The translations under genes and the position numbers were made by a program. Below, piece after piece: positions 17,489 to 26,231 of a stretch of DNA of 64,000 bases. Position 1 is the first letter of the stretch; the number at the start of each line of letters is the position of its first letter. This stretch comes from Nocardia iowensis. GTDB lineage: Bacteria > Actinomycetota > Actinomycetes > Mycobacteriales > Mycobacteriaceae. The notes under the pieces are model-generated. The model searched no databases. It was not told the origin of the DNA and was given only the letters and a program-made list of their open reading frames with translations. The stretch is taken from assembly GCF_019222765.1 (NCBI RefSeq), contig NZ_CP078145.1, forward strand, positions 3,596,001-3,660,000. The letters are read 5' to 3'.

Positions 17489-18531
17489 CGGCAATCCTTG
17501 AAGTACTGGAAATGTTCGGGCCAGTCCTGTACGGCGGCTTGCCGGCTGATCGCGCACATCCAGGAATCGATCATGAGCCCGCCGGGCAGCAGAAAGTCCA
17601 GGAACGGGCCCGAGCCGAACGCATTGGTGATGTTGCGCACCGTAACCGGCATGACCTGGAAGGTGTTGCGTAGCAACGCGTCATGGTCACCGAGCATGGT
17701 GGTGAGCTGGCGGATATCGGCGAGCATCGTCTCGATGTCGGTTCGGTTGACCGTGAGCACTTCGTTGGCTGTCTGGATCAAATTGGTTGCGGCGTCGAGC
17801 AACCGCACGACCGCCGCACGGCGCGAGGTGATTTCGCGCATCAGGTCACCGCCCTGCTCGATGAGTGCGCCGATATCGCCGCGCTGATTGCCGAGGATGG
17901 CAGCGAGGTGGGCGGTGTTGCGCAGCAGTGCGCTGATCTGGTCGCGCCTCTCGGCAATAACGGCGGATAGGTTGCGCACATTGGCCAGCGCCCCTGGCAG
18001 TACCGAGGGCACGTCGTGCAACTGGCCCGCGAGCGCCTGCATGGCGACCGCGAACCGGTCGGCATCGACCTGTTCGAAGGTGGTGGTGGAATCCTGCAAC
18101 ACCTGCTGCAGATCGTAGGGAACCGTGGTGTGCTCCAAGGCGATTCGCCGTCCCGGCAGCGCGCCGTCACCGCCGGGCCGCAGCACGACCTCGCGGGCGC
18201 CGAGCACGGAGGTGAGTTTGATGGCGGCCGTGGTGTCCGGCCCGATAGCGAGCTCCTTGCCGACCTTGATGTCCACCAGTACGCGGTCGCCGGCGAGGTC
18301 GGCGCCGTCCACGGTGCCGACGGGGATACCGGCGACGGTGACCTGGTCACCGGCCCGGATGCCAGCGGCCTGGGCGAACTCGGCCGTGTAGCGGACCTGC
18401 CCGAGGTGCAGCTGGGTGACGGCGGTGGTCGCCGCGACGAGCACCGTGATCACCGCCAGTGACAGGCCGCCCAGCCACGCCGTGTTGATGGCTGCGAGGC
18501 TGCGTACGCGGTCGAACAGTGTTGTGGTCAT
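17485..18531 (-). CDS. mceC: Mce family protein, third of the operon (MceC)
   Basis: A 348-residue Mce subunit with an N-terminal membrane anchor (about residues 17-40, TAWLGGLSLAVITVLVAATTAV). The MCE domain reads YTAEFAQAAGIRAGDQVTVAGIPVGTVDGA, and a helical needle region follows to about 300. The end carries two cysteines (WMCAISRQ and the final DCR), as commonly seen in MceC subunits. It starts six bases after the mceB stop and overlaps mceD by four. MceA-F assemble as a hetero-hexamer, so all six genes being intact supports a working importer. Confidence 0.92.
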   Translation of the reverse strand: MTTTLFDRVRSLAAINTAWLGGLSLAVITVLVAATTAVTQLHLGQVRYTAEFAQAAGIRAGDQVTVAGIPVGTVDGADLAGDRVLVDIKVGKELAIGPDTTAAIKLTSVLGAREVVLRPGGDGALPGRRIALEHTTVPYDLQQVLQDSTTTFEQVDADRFAVAMQALAGQLHDVPSVLPGALANVRNLSAVIAERRDQISALLRNTAHLAAILGNQRGDIGALIEQGGDLMREITSRRAAVVRLLDAATNLIQTANEVLTVNRTDIETMLADIRQLTTMLGDHDALLRNTFQVMPVTVRNITNAFGSGPFLDFLLPGGLMIDSWMCAISRQAAVQDWPEHFQYFKDCR

Positions 18532-18537
18532 GCGGGT

Positions 18538-19578
18538 TCACCTGCACATCGGCGAATATTGGCGGTGACCGCCGGGGGTGGCGTTGTCGACGACCGCCGG
18601 GATGATCGGGGCCACGAAGTCGGCGATGGTGATGTTGAAGTCGCACGCCTGCGCGCTCATCGCGGTGCTGTCGCCGGTCACCCGGGCCAGCCCCTTGAAC
18701 ACCGCCGGAATGTTGGCGCCGAGGGTGGCTATCGCGTCCGGATCGGCCATGAGGGTGGCGAGGAAGCCGGGTTCGCGCGCGAGCATGGCGTTGAGGTCGG
18801 GGGAGACCTCGGTCAAGATGGCCGAGAGCCGCCCCACCACGGTGGAGATCGAGCCAACCGAGGACAGCAGTTCGTCGCGACGCTCGTCGAGCCCGGTCAC
18901 CACGGCCCGAACCTGGATGAGGGTGGTCTCGAGGGCGGTGCCCTGCGCGGCCAGGGTCTGGGTGACATCGTTGAGGTTGGTGATGATCCGGCCGAGCAAT
19001 TCGTCCGGACCCGCGAGAGTCTGTGCCAGCCGGGAGGTTTCGGTGATCAAGGTGGCCAGCGCGGCGGTGTCGCCCTGCAGCGCTGTGATCAGCGCGGTGG
19101 AGAGATTGCCGCGGTTGCCGGGATCGAGCAGGGTGAACAGTGGTTCGAAGCCGTTGAGCAACGCCGTCACGTCGAAGGACGGCTCGGTGTGCTCGAGGGG
19201 TATCTCACCGTTGTCGGGCAACCGCTCGGGGCGTCCGAAGTCGGCTGGCGACAACCCCAAATAGCGCTGCCCGACCATGTTCTGGTAGACAACCGTGGCT
19301 TTGGTGTCGCCGTAGACGGGTTGGTCGCGCTGCACCCGGAACCGCACCCTGGCGAGGGTGCCGTCCAGATCGATCGCATCCACCCGTCCCACCCGGACAC
19401 CGGCCATCCGCACGTCCGAACCGCTCTTCAATCCCGAGACATCGGTGAACACGGCGGTGTAGGTGCTGGTGGGGCCCGCGACGTCGCGGCGCAGCGTCAC
19501 CAGGATCGTCCAGGTCAGGGCGAGGCAGACGACGAGAAAGACGACCAGCCAGAGCAACTGACGGCGGTGAGCGGTCAT
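18538..19578 (-). CDS. mceB: Mce family protein, second of the operon (MceB)
   Basis: A 346-residue Mce subunit. It starts MTAHRRQLLWLVVFLVVCLA with a clear transmembrane anchor, then the MCE domain (YTAVFTDVSGLKSGSDVRMAGVRVGRVDAI) and a long helical region. The end reads QACDFNITIADFVAPI and YSPMCR, with two cysteines typical of MceB. The ATG at 19578 overlaps the mceA stop (ATGA). The frame is open another 111 codons upstream inside mceA, but that part is Arg/Pro-rich shadow sequence. Confidence 0.93.
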   Translation of the reverse strand: MTAHRRQLLWLVVFLVVCLALTWTILVTLRRDVAGPTSTYTAVFTDVSGLKSGSDVRMAGVRVGRVDAIDLDGTLARVRFRVQRDQPVYGDTKATVVYQNMVGQRYLGLSPADFGRPERLPDNGEIPLEHTEPSFDVTALLNGFEPLFTLLDPGNRGNLSTALITALQGDTAALATLITETSRLAQTLAGPDELLGRIITNLNDVTQTLAAQGTALETTLIQVRAVVTGLDERRDELLSSVGSISTVVGRLSAILTEVSPDLNAMLAREPGFLATLMADPDAIATLGANIPAVFKGLARVTGDSTAMSAQACDFNITIADFVAPIIPAVVDNATPGGHRQYSPMCR

Positions 19579-20864
19579 GGCGGCCCCTCCGGTAGTGCGG
19601 GCGGGGCAGGCAGTGGCGCGAAAAGCGGTGGCAGCGCGGGTATCCGGAGCGGCCCGAGCAGGATTTCCTCGGCAGTGTTGGCGACCGGCGGCAGCGCCGG
19701 CGCGGCCAGCGTGCCGGGCGGCGGCACGTAGTTGCGCATGTCCGGGATTCCGGTCGTCGGCGGTACCGGCGTGGTCTCCGGTGCCGTTTCGCAGCTGGGG
19801 CCGCGCAGTTCGCCATACGTGGGGCAGTCGGCACGGACGTAGAGCCGCAACGGGGTCAGTGAGATGACCAACTTGAACGCGAAGACCAGTTTGCTGCCGG
19901 TGCGGGTCCACAGTTCCTGGAAGAACTTGTCGACGGTGTTGTTCAGTCGCACCATCATCGCCGGGTACTTGGCCGAATTGTCGGCCAAGACCCCGATGAC
20001 CGGGGTGAGGTTGGTGGTGATGCCGACCAGCTGGTCGATGTTGTTGTCCAGTGCGGACCCGACCGTGTCGAGAGTGTGGTGTGCGCCGGTGAGCAAATCG
20101 ACCAGCTGCGTGTGCTTTTCGGCGACGGTGCGCATGGGTGCGACGGTCGAATGCAGGGCGTCGACCAGTTCGGGTGCGCTGGCACGCAGCGCGGTGATGG
20201 CCGACTCCCAGGTTCGCAGCGTCGCGGGACCGCTGTCGTCGACGCTGAGCAGGTTCATCTGCGCGGTGACCCGATTGAGGCCGTCGACGGCCGCGGTCAG
20301 CATCGGCCCGCGGCCGGTGGTGGCGTCGGAGAGAGCGCGGATCAGCCCGAGCGTCTGTGCCGAACCCGGGCGCGCCACCGCGGCAATCAGCTCACGGACC
20401 TTGGCCAGGGTGGTCTGGAACAGCTGGGTGGGCAGGGTGTTGTCTTCGGCGATCCGGTCGCCGCTGCGCAAGGGCGGGCCCGCGCCGTTGTCGACCAGTT
20501 GCACCGACGATACCGCGAAGGCGTTGCTTGGCACGATCCGTGCCGTGACGGTGCTCGAAATCATCTGCGCGTGGCCGGGTTTCAGATCGATATGGACGAC
20601 ATTGGGTGCCCCGTGCCGGGCCGGGGTGACCTCGCGCACCATGCCGACGAGCAGTCCGCGGAATTTGACATCGGATTTCTTGGGCAGGCCATCACCGACG
20701 GAGGTCAGCGCCGCGGTGACCCGGATTCGTTCGTCCAGCTTGCCGTTCGATTCGGCGACCAGCAGCCACGCCAGTAGTGCGCAGACCGTGAGGAAGGCGG
20801 TACCGAGTATCAGCAGTGCGGGGGTGGACAGCCCGCGTCCGTCGAGTTCGAATTCGTTGGCCAC
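19575..20864 (-). CDS. mceA: Mce family protein, first of the operon (MceA)
   Basis: A 429-residue Mce subunit. An N-terminal anchor (PALLILGTAFLTVCALLAWL) precedes the MCE domain (RIRVTAALTSVGDGLPKKSDVKFRGLLVGM) and a helical section with two Cys (ADCPTYGELRGPSCE). A Pro-rich tail of about 70 residues ends the protein. The GTG at 20864 is two bases after the yrbEB stop and gives a normal N-terminus; the upstream open frame overlaps yrbEB and is not credible. The Pro-rich tail may span the cell wall layer, which is an inference. Confidence 0.92.
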   Translation of the reverse strand: MANEFELDGRGLSTPALLILGTAFLTVCALLAWLLVAESNGKLDERIRVTAALTSVGDGLPKKSDVKFRGLLVGMVREVTPARHGAPNVVHIDLKPGHAQMISSTVTARIVPSNAFAVSSVQLVDNGAGPPLRSGDRIAEDNTLPTQLFQTTLAKVRELIAAVARPGSAQTLGLIRALSDATTGRGPMLTAAVDGLNRVTAQMNLLSVDDSGPATLRTWESAITALRASAPELVDALHSTVAPMRTVAEKHTQLVDLLTGAHHTLDTVGSALDNNIDQLVGITTNLTPVIGVLADNSAKYPAMMVRLNNTVDKFFQELWTRTGSKLVFAFKLVISLTPLRLYVRADCPTYGELRGPSCETAPETTPVPPTTGIPDMRNYVPPPGTLAAPALPPVANTAEEILLGPLRIPALPPLFAPLPAPPALPEGPP

Positions 20865-20866
20865 GG

Positions 20867-21721
20867 TCAACCACCGAGCCTTCCGCCTGCGTCGATCCCC
20901 CAGAAGGCCATGGTCAACAACATGTTGAGGATGGTCATGATGGTGATGCTCGCGCGTATCGCCCGCCCGGCCGCGATACCGACACCGCGCGGCCCGCCTG
21001 CGGCGTAGAAGCCGTAGTAACACTGGATGGTCGCCATGATCGCCACGAAGACGGTCACCTTCACGACCGCGAGGATCATGTCGCGTCCGCTGAGCATCAG
21101 GGAGAAGTAATGCAGGTAGCTGCCCGACGGCTGCCCGCTGGAGAAGGCCACAACCGCCTGGCAGACAAGGAAGTTCAGCGCAAGGCAGACCACGAACAGC
21201 GGCACCACCGCCAGCACCGAGGCCAGCACCCGGGTGGTGACGAGATAGGGGATCGGCCGTATCGCGACCGACTCGAGGGCGTCGATCTCCTCGGCGATGC
21301 GCATCGCACCGAGTTGCGCGGTGAAGCGGCAGCCCGCCTGGATCCCGAACGCCAGCGCCGCCATCAGCGGGGCCAGTTCACGGACCGCGGCCAGCGCGGT
21401 GATGAGACCGGTGGCCGGCCCGAGGCCGAGCAGGCTCAGGGCGTTGTAACCCTCGAGACCGACCACGGCGCCGGCCGCCGCGCCCACGATCAGCACCACC
21501 CCCGCGGTGCCGCCGCCGACGACGACCGAGCCGTTGCCCCAGGTCACATCGGAGAGCAGCTGCTGGAATTCGCGGCGGTAACGGGTGAAAACCACCCCGA
21601 TGCCGCCAAGGGCGCGAAAGAAGAACGCCACAATGTGGCCCACCTTCGACAGCTGGCGGATCGCCGGGCCGGTCACGGCGAGGATCGGGCGCAGCGCCGC
21701 GGCGGTATAGGTGGCGGCCAT
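20867..21721 (-). CDS. yrbEB: MlaE/YrbE-family ABC permease, second copy (YrbEB)
   Basis: A 284-residue integral membrane protein of the MlaE/YrbE permease family. Conserved loops are readable: GPATGLITALAAVRELAPLMAALAFG and GCRFTAQLGAMRIAEEIDALESVAIRPIPYLVTTRVLA, the EQ-loop-like region that contacts the ATPase. Five or so transmembrane helices follow. It starts one base after yrbEA and ends two bases before mceA. The matching ATPase (MceG/Mkl) is not in this window; in actinobacteria it is usually encoded once elsewhere and shared between mce loci. Confidence 0.94.
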   Translation of the reverse strand: MAATYTAAALRPILAVTGPAIRQLSKVGHIVAFFFRALGGIGVVFTRYRREFQQLLSDVTWGNGSVVVGGGTAGVVLIVGAAAGAVVGLEGYNALSLLGLGPATGLITALAAVRELAPLMAALAFGIQAGCRFTAQLGAMRIAEEIDALESVAIRPIPYLVTTRVLASVLAVVPLFVVCLALNFLVCQAVVAFSSGQPSGSYLHYFSLMLSGRDMILAVVKVTVFVAIMATIQCYYGFYAAGGPRGVGIAAGRAIRASITIMTILNMLLTMAFWGIDAGGRLGG

Positions 21722-21722
21722 G

Positions 21723-22586
21723 TCAGAAGCTCGCGGTGGGAAACAGGATCAGATACATCTGGGTGAACAGCACGTTCACCACCATCAGCAGCAGAATCGA
21801 TTGCACGACTGCGGCATTGACCGCGTTCGCTACTCCCGCCGCGCCGTGCCGAGTATCCAGGCCCTTGTGGCAGGCCACGATGGCCACGATCATGCCGAAC
21901 ACCACCGCTTTCATCAGGGTGAGCACCAGATCGTTCACGGTGGCGAAGGAGGAGAAGGTCGTGGTGTAGCTGCCCGGTGTGCCGCCCTGCAGAATCACCG
22001 TGAACGCGTATCCGGCGAGGAAGCCGATGAAGCAGGTGAAACCCGTCAGTGCGACGGCAACCACGATCGCGGCGGCCAGGCGGGGCACCACGAGCCGCCG
22101 GATCACCGACACACCCATCACCTCCATGGCCGCGGTCTCCTCCCGGATAGTGCGCGAGCCCAGATCGGCGCTGATCGCCGAGCCCACTGCCGCGGCCATC
22201 AGGATCGCGGCGACCAGCGGTGCGCCCTGGCGAATGGTGGCCAGGCCATTGGCCGCCCCCGCCATCGACGTCGCGCCCAATTGGCCGGCGAGTAAACCGA
22301 ATTGGATCGACAGCGTGACACTGATCGGCACCGTCACGAACAAGGTCGGCACCACCGCCGTCCGCGCCATGAACGTCGCCTGCTCGACGAATTCGCCGAA
22401 CGGGAAGCGGCGCCGCGCAATATCGGTAGCCAAGTAGTGGAAGGCGCGCACCGCCAGCACGACCTGCCCGCCGAGGGTGCGCAGCGCCGCCAGGGGATGC
22501 CGATCGGCATACCCGCGCGACCACTGGATCACCTCGGCAGCGGCGGGACTGGGCAGCGGCGACGGGGTGGGGCCCGATGTTGTCAC
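21723..22586 (-). CDS. yrbEA: MlaE/YrbE-family ABC permease, first copy (YrbEA)
   Basis: A 287-residue membrane permease. Typical YrbE segments are present: IRQGAPLVAAILMAAAVGSAISADLGSRTIREETAAMEVMGVSVIRRLVVPRLAA, then several hydrophobic helices and a C-terminal helix ending LFTQMYLILFPTASF. The GTG at 22586 overlaps the P450 stop as GTGA; the upstream open frame lies within the P450 gene. It forms the inner-membrane channel with YrbEB under the Mce hexamer. Its tight coupling to a P450 gene is unusual and links the importer to oxidation. Confidence 0.93.
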   Translation of the reverse strand: MTTSGPTPSPLPSPAAAEVIQWSRGYADRHPLAALRTLGGQVVLAVRAFHYLATDIARRRFPFGEFVEQATFMARTAVVPTLFVTVPISVTLSIQFGLLAGQLGATSMAGAANGLATIRQGAPLVAAILMAAAVGSAISADLGSRTIREETAAMEVMGVSVIRRLVVPRLAAAIVVAVALTGFTCFIGFLAGYAFTVILQGGTPGSYTTTFSSFATVNDLVLTLMKAVVFGMIVAIVACHKGLDTRHGAAGVANAVNAAVVQSILLLMVVNVLFTQMYLILFPTASF

Positions 22587-23860
22587 GTGTCGCGGCCCTC
22601 CGTGAACACCAAGGACAGGCGGCGGAATCCGCGCAGCATGAAGCTGGGCTCGTAGGCGAAGTCGTTGTCCTCGTCCAGCCGTACCGACGCGAAGCGCGCG
22701 GCGAGTTCCTCGACTGCGACGCGGCTTTCCAGCCGGGCCAGCGGGGCGCCGAGACAGGCGTGGATGCCCGCGCCGAAAGCCAAGTGCGCCTTGGCATTGG
22801 CGCGATCGGGATCGAAATCGTCGGGGTTGTCGAACCATTGCTCGTCGCGGTTGGCGGAACCGAAGACCAGCACCACCAGCTGACCGGAGGGAATGGTGTA
22901 TCCGCCGAGCTCGGCTTCGGTTTTGGTGATCCGGAACATCGACTGCACGGGGCTGAGCAAGCGCAGTCCCTCTTCGATCAGGTTGCCGGAGTGCTCGCTC
23001 GGCTGCGCGCGCAGCCTGTCCCAGTGCTCGGGTTCGCGGGCCAGCTCGTGCAGTACGCCCGCGATGAGTTTGGTGGAGGTCTCGTTACCGGCAACGAGCA
23101 ATTGCACGATAATGTTGAGAATCGCGCCGGTGCCCAGTGGTTCGTCGTTGTCGATATTGTGCGCGGTGACCAATCCGGTGAGCAGATCGTCCTGCGGATC
23201 GGCGCGTCGGTCGTCGAGCTGGGCGGCGAAGTACTTCTGGAACTCCACCATATTGCGGGCCTGCTCGAGCAATCCGGCGTCGTCGAGCTGACCGCCGACG
23301 GTGGCGGTGAACTGATCCGACCAGCGTTTGAAGTCGTCGATGCGATCGCCGGGTACATTGAGCACCTTGGCGATCACCCGCAACGGCAGTGGTGCGGCGA
23401 AGCCGCGGACGAATTCGGTCGCCGTGCCGTTGGGCAGTGCTTGCACCAATTCTCGTGCGATAGCACGGATATCAGGCTCGAGCCGGGCGATGAAGCGGGG
23501 AGTGAACGCTTTGGCGAGCATGCGCCGGTAGTAGTGATGCTCCGGCGGGTCCGCGGTGAGCAGCGTCGGAACCGGCGGCCATCCCTCGGCCTGGATCTCG
23601 GCTACCTCGTCCTTGATCGAATCCGGGATCGGCAGCTGCGGTAGACCGAACGCCGAGGAGAAGGTGGCGTGGTCGTTGAGCGCCTCGGCGACGAGGTCGC
23701 GTGCGGTGACGAACCACATACCGCGCTCGGCCGCGAAGTGCACGGGCGCCTCGGTGCGCAATCTGCGATGCCAATGGTGGGGGCACTGCAGAGTTTGCGG
23801 GTCGAGTGGGTCGAATTCGTCGACGGTAGATGACGGGGTCGCGGTCAAGGCGGCCTCCAA
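22583..23860 (-). CDS. Cytochrome P450
   Basis: A 425-residue soluble bacterial P450. The I-helix oxygen-binding motif is LLVAGNETSTKL, the K-helix ExxR is EEGLR, and the haem-binding loop is HLAFGAGIHACLGAPLAR with Cys369. The length and the lack of a membrane anchor are those of class I bacterial P450s, which need a ferredoxin and reductase. A CxxHxxC ferredoxin gene at 34115 in the divergent operon is a likely partner. It is the first gene of the operon, 132 bases from the divergent SDR with a palindrome between, and is coupled to yrbEA. Likely role: hydroxylation of the imported compound. The substrate is unknown. Confidence 0.94.
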   Translation of the reverse strand: MEAALTATPSSTVDEFDPLDPQTLQCPHHWHRRLRTEAPVHFAAERGMWFVTARDLVAEALNDHATFSSAFGLPQLPIPDSIKDEVAEIQAEGWPPVPTLLTADPPEHHYYRRMLAKAFTPRFIARLEPDIRAIARELVQALPNGTATEFVRGFAAPLPLRVIAKVLNVPGDRIDDFKRWSDQFTATVGGQLDDAGLLEQARNMVEFQKYFAAQLDDRRADPQDDLLTGLVTAHNIDNDEPLGTGAILNIIVQLLVAGNETSTKLIAGVLHELAREPEHWDRLRAQPSEHSGNLIEEGLRLLSPVQSMFRITKTEAELGGYTIPSGQLVVLVFGSANRDEQWFDNPDDFDPDRANAKAHLAFGAGIHACLGAPLARLESRVAVEELAARFASVRLDEDNDFAYEPSFMLRGFRRLSLVFTEGRDT

Positions 23861-23910
23861 AGACGTTGGGATCCCGACTGATTCGAGACGAGGAGCCGAT
23901 CGGCTGATGC

Positions 23911-23936
23911 TTGACTAATTAGTCAGCCAATATAAT
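23911..23936. promoter_or_regulatory. Divergent promoter with perfect 14-bp palindrome
   Basis: TGACTAATTAGTCA at 23912-23925 is a perfect palindrome lying between the divergent P450-mce and SDR-Rieske operons. TTGACT (23911) and TATAAT (23931-23936) look like promoter boxes for the plus strand with a short 14-base spacer that contains most of the palindrome, so a bound regulator would block the promoter. It is AT-rich against GC-rich surroundings. Confidence 0.6.
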
Positions 23937-23992
23937 AGTGATAGGGGTCATACGCAAGAGCCTGGCATCTGACCAGGGATCGGAGGGCTGGC

Positions 23993-24760
23993 GTGAAAGC
24001 CGTGGTGACAGGTGCCGGCAGTGGTATCGGGCGGGCGATCGCGCGCCGACTCGCGACCGAAGGTGCGCAGGTGATCGCCGTCGATATCGATGCCGAGGCC
24101 GCGGCGCGGACGGCGCGCGAGATCGGCGGCATCGCGGTGGAATGCGATGTGGCCGAACAGGAGTCGGTGGACGGGCTCGCGGCGGCGGTCGATTCGGTCG
24201 ACGTCGTGATCAACAATGCGGGTATCTGGCGTTCCCACACGCTCGATGAGAGCACCGCGGCCGAGATGGTCGAGGTGTTGTGCACCAACGTGATCGGTAG
24301 CTGGATGATCACCCGCGCGCTCATCACAAAGTTCCCCGAGCAGGGTGGCGCCATCGTGAACCTCACCTCGGTCCTGGCCGAAACGGGGGGCGCGGGCAGG
24401 GGCGCGTACCCGGCATCGAAGGCCGCCATCGTCGCACTGACCAAGCAGATGGCCACCGAATACGCACCCCGCGGCGTTCGGGTCAACGCGGTGGGACCCG
24501 GGCTGGTACTGACCGAGGGCACGCAGGCTGAGTTCGGCGATCCCGGCCTGCAGGGGGTGATCGGTTCCGCCATGCCGCTCGGCCGGCAGGGCACGCCCGA
24601 AGACATCGCCTCGGTGGTGGCGTTCCTGGCTTCGCCGGGAGCGAGTTATGTGACCGGGCAGACGCTGTTCGTCGACGGCGGTTGGTCGATCAACGGTTCG
24701 GCGTTCATCGCGATGGCAGCGCGGCGTTATGCCGAACAGATCGCGGCGGCTACCCCATAA
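23993..24760 (+). CDS. Short-chain dehydrogenase/reductase
   Basis: A 255-residue classical SDR. The cofactor-binding TGAGSGIGRAIARRL sits at the very N-terminus, with acidic Asp in VIAVDID favouring NAD. NNAGIW is intact, and the catalytic residues are Ser (NLTSV) and YPASK (Tyr/Lys). The C-terminal GQTLFVDGGW is standard. It probably oxidises a secondary alcohol made by the P450 or the Rieske oxygenase. It starts with GTG after GGAGGG and leads the plus-strand operon, ending 10 bases before the Rieske gene, which has a strong AAGGAG site. Confidence 0.92.
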   Translation: MKAVVTGAGSGIGRAIARRLATEGAQVIAVDIDAEAAARTAREIGGIAVECDVAEQESVDGLAAAVDSVDVVINNAGIWRSHTLDESTAAEMVEVLCTNVIGSWMITRALITKFPEQGGAIVNLTSVLAETGGAGRGAYPASKAAIVALTKQMATEYAPRGVRVNAVGPGLVLTEGTQAEFGDPGLQGVIGSAMPLGRQGTPEDIASVVAFLASPGASYVTGQTLFVDGGWSINGSAFIAMAARRYAEQIAAATP

Positions 24761-24770
24761 GGAGAAAACC

Positions 24771-26168
24771 ATGACCGATATCGAGACGCCGCCCGAGGTC
24801 GCCCCGGGTGCGGCGCGCTCGTCGGGGCCGACGGTGCAGAGCCTGCTCGCCGGCGACACCCGCGACGTGCCGCCGCCGCTGCTGGAGGAGTCCTACGAAT
24901 ATCTCGGATCCACCGACATCGACGCCGATCGGTACCTCAGCCACGATTTCCATCGCCGCGAGGTGGACAAGGTGTGGAAGAAGGTGTGGCAGATGGCCTG
25001 TCGGGAAGAGGACATCCCCACGCCCGGCGATTACATCGTCTACGACATCGCCGATATCTCACTCATCGTGGTTCGCGCCGATGACAGCTCGATCCGGGCC
25101 TACCACAACGCGTGCCTGCACCGCGGTACCAGATTGTGCGACGACACCGGTCACGCGGCCCAATTGCGTTGCCCCTTTCATGGATTCACCTGGAATCTGA
25201 ACGGTGCGCTCACCGACGTGCCCGGCCGCTGGGACTTCCCGCACGTGAGCGACGAAAAGTTCGCCCTGCCCGAGGCGCTGACCGGGGTATGGGCGGGCTA
25301 TGTCTTCGTCAACCCCGATCGCGACGCGGTGCCGCTGCAGACCTACCTCGGCGAGGTCGACAAACATCTTTCGCCCTACCAACTGCAAGACCGCTTCAAG
25401 GCGGTGCACGTGGCCAAGGTGGTGGACTGCAACTGGAAGGTGGCGCTGGAGGCGTTCATCGAGTCCTACCACGTGATCGCCACCCATCCACAGCTGTTGG
25501 ACTACTTGGGCGACAGCAACACCCAGTACGACATCTACACCCGGGACGACGGGCTGCCCGGCTTCAACCGGATGATCACGCCGCAGGCGACGAGCAGCCC
25601 GAACCTCGGCGAACCGTTGGAACCGCAGGATGTGCTCGAAGCCATGTTCCGCGACTTCTATCCCGAGGGCATCGGCAGTTTCCAGGTGCCGGAGGGCGAG
25701 TCGGCACGGCCCACGGTCGCCGCGGCGTTGCGCGACCGCTTACAGCAGGCCACGGGGGCGGATCTGAGCGGCACAAGCGATGCCGAAATCGTCGATGCCA
25801 TCGAATATTTCGTCTTCCCCAACTTCGTGCCGTGGGCGGGCGTCGGGGCGCCGCTGACGTATCGGTTCCGGCCCTACGGCAACGACCCGGACCGCTGCGT
25901 GTTCGACATCATGATGTTGTATCCGCTACCCGCGGGCGTGCCGAAGCCGAAAGCCGAGCCAATCCACTGGCTGGGGCCGGACGAGGATTTCAGCGCCGCA
26001 CCGGAACTCGGTGCGCTGGCCGCGGTCTACAACCAGGATCTGTCGAACCTGCCGCGAGTCCAGCGCGGGCTGAAGGCGATGACGAAACCGGGTGTGACGC
26101 TGGCCGATTACCAGGAAGTGCGGATCAGGCAGTTTCATCGCGACCTCGACGCCCAGCTCGACTCCTGA
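24771..26168 (+). CDS. Rieske non-haem iron oxygenase, large subunit
   Basis: A 465-residue ring-hydroxylating-type oxygenase alpha subunit. The Rieske [2Fe-2S] ligands are in CLHRGTRLC (Cys, His) and CPFHGFTWN (Cys, His). The mononuclear iron site is in the segment FIESYHVIATHPQ, where the two His fit the D/E-x2-H-x4-H pattern. It starts at ATG 24771 with AAGGAG. Electrons could come from the ferredoxins of the same operon; no dedicated reductase or beta subunit gene is seen, so it may be an alpha-only (KshA/carnitine-oxygenase-like) enzyme. It likely performs hydroxylation or oxidative demethylation/cleavage of the substrate. A 63-base gap with an AT-rich site follows. Confidence 0.92.
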   Translation: MTDIETPPEVAPGAARSSGPTVQSLLAGDTRDVPPPLLEESYEYLGSTDIDADRYLSHDFHRREVDKVWKKVWQMACREEDIPTPGDYIVYDIADISLIVVRADDSSIRAYHNACLHRGTRLCDDTGHAAQLRCPFHGFTWNLNGALTDVPGRWDFPHVSDEKFALPEALTGVWAGYVFVNPDRDAVPLQTYLGEVDKHLSPYQLQDRFKAVHVAKVVDCNWKVALEAFIESYHVIATHPQLLDYLGDSNTQYDIYTRDDGLPGFNRMITPQATSSPNLGEPLEPQDVLEAMFRDFYPEGIGSFQVPEGESARPTVAAALRDRLQQATGADLSGTSDAEIVDAIEYFVFPNFVPWAGVGAPLTYRFRPYGNDPDRCVFDIMMLYPLPAGVPKPKAEPIHWLGPDEDFSAAPELGALAAVYNQDLSNLPRVQRGLKAMTKPGVTLADYQEVRIRQFHRDLDAQLDS

Positions 26169-26196
26169 CCGGAATGCGCGTTGACGCGCGCTACAT

Positions 26197-26220
26197 ATCA
26201 ATTGATGGAATAACTAATAG
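26197..26220 (+). promoter_or_regulatory. Candidate internal promoter/operator before the E1 genes
   Basis: A 10-bp palindrome ATCAATTGAT (26197-26206) is followed by TAACTAATAG (26211-26220). The second box ends like the site near 23935 (TAATAGTG). It sits directly at the start of the E1 alpha gene, so a transcript from it would have a very short leader. Confidence 0.45.
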
Positions 26221-26231
26221 TGAGGACGGCT

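Noticed and set aside
20867..21023. Upstream extension of the mceA frame
   Set aside because: Overlaps yrbEB; the GTG at 20864 gives the normal Mce N-terminus.
22586..22838. Longer yrbEA reading from 22838
   Set aside because: The extra 84 codons overlap the P450 gene; GTG 22586 overlaps its stop in the usual GTGA manner.
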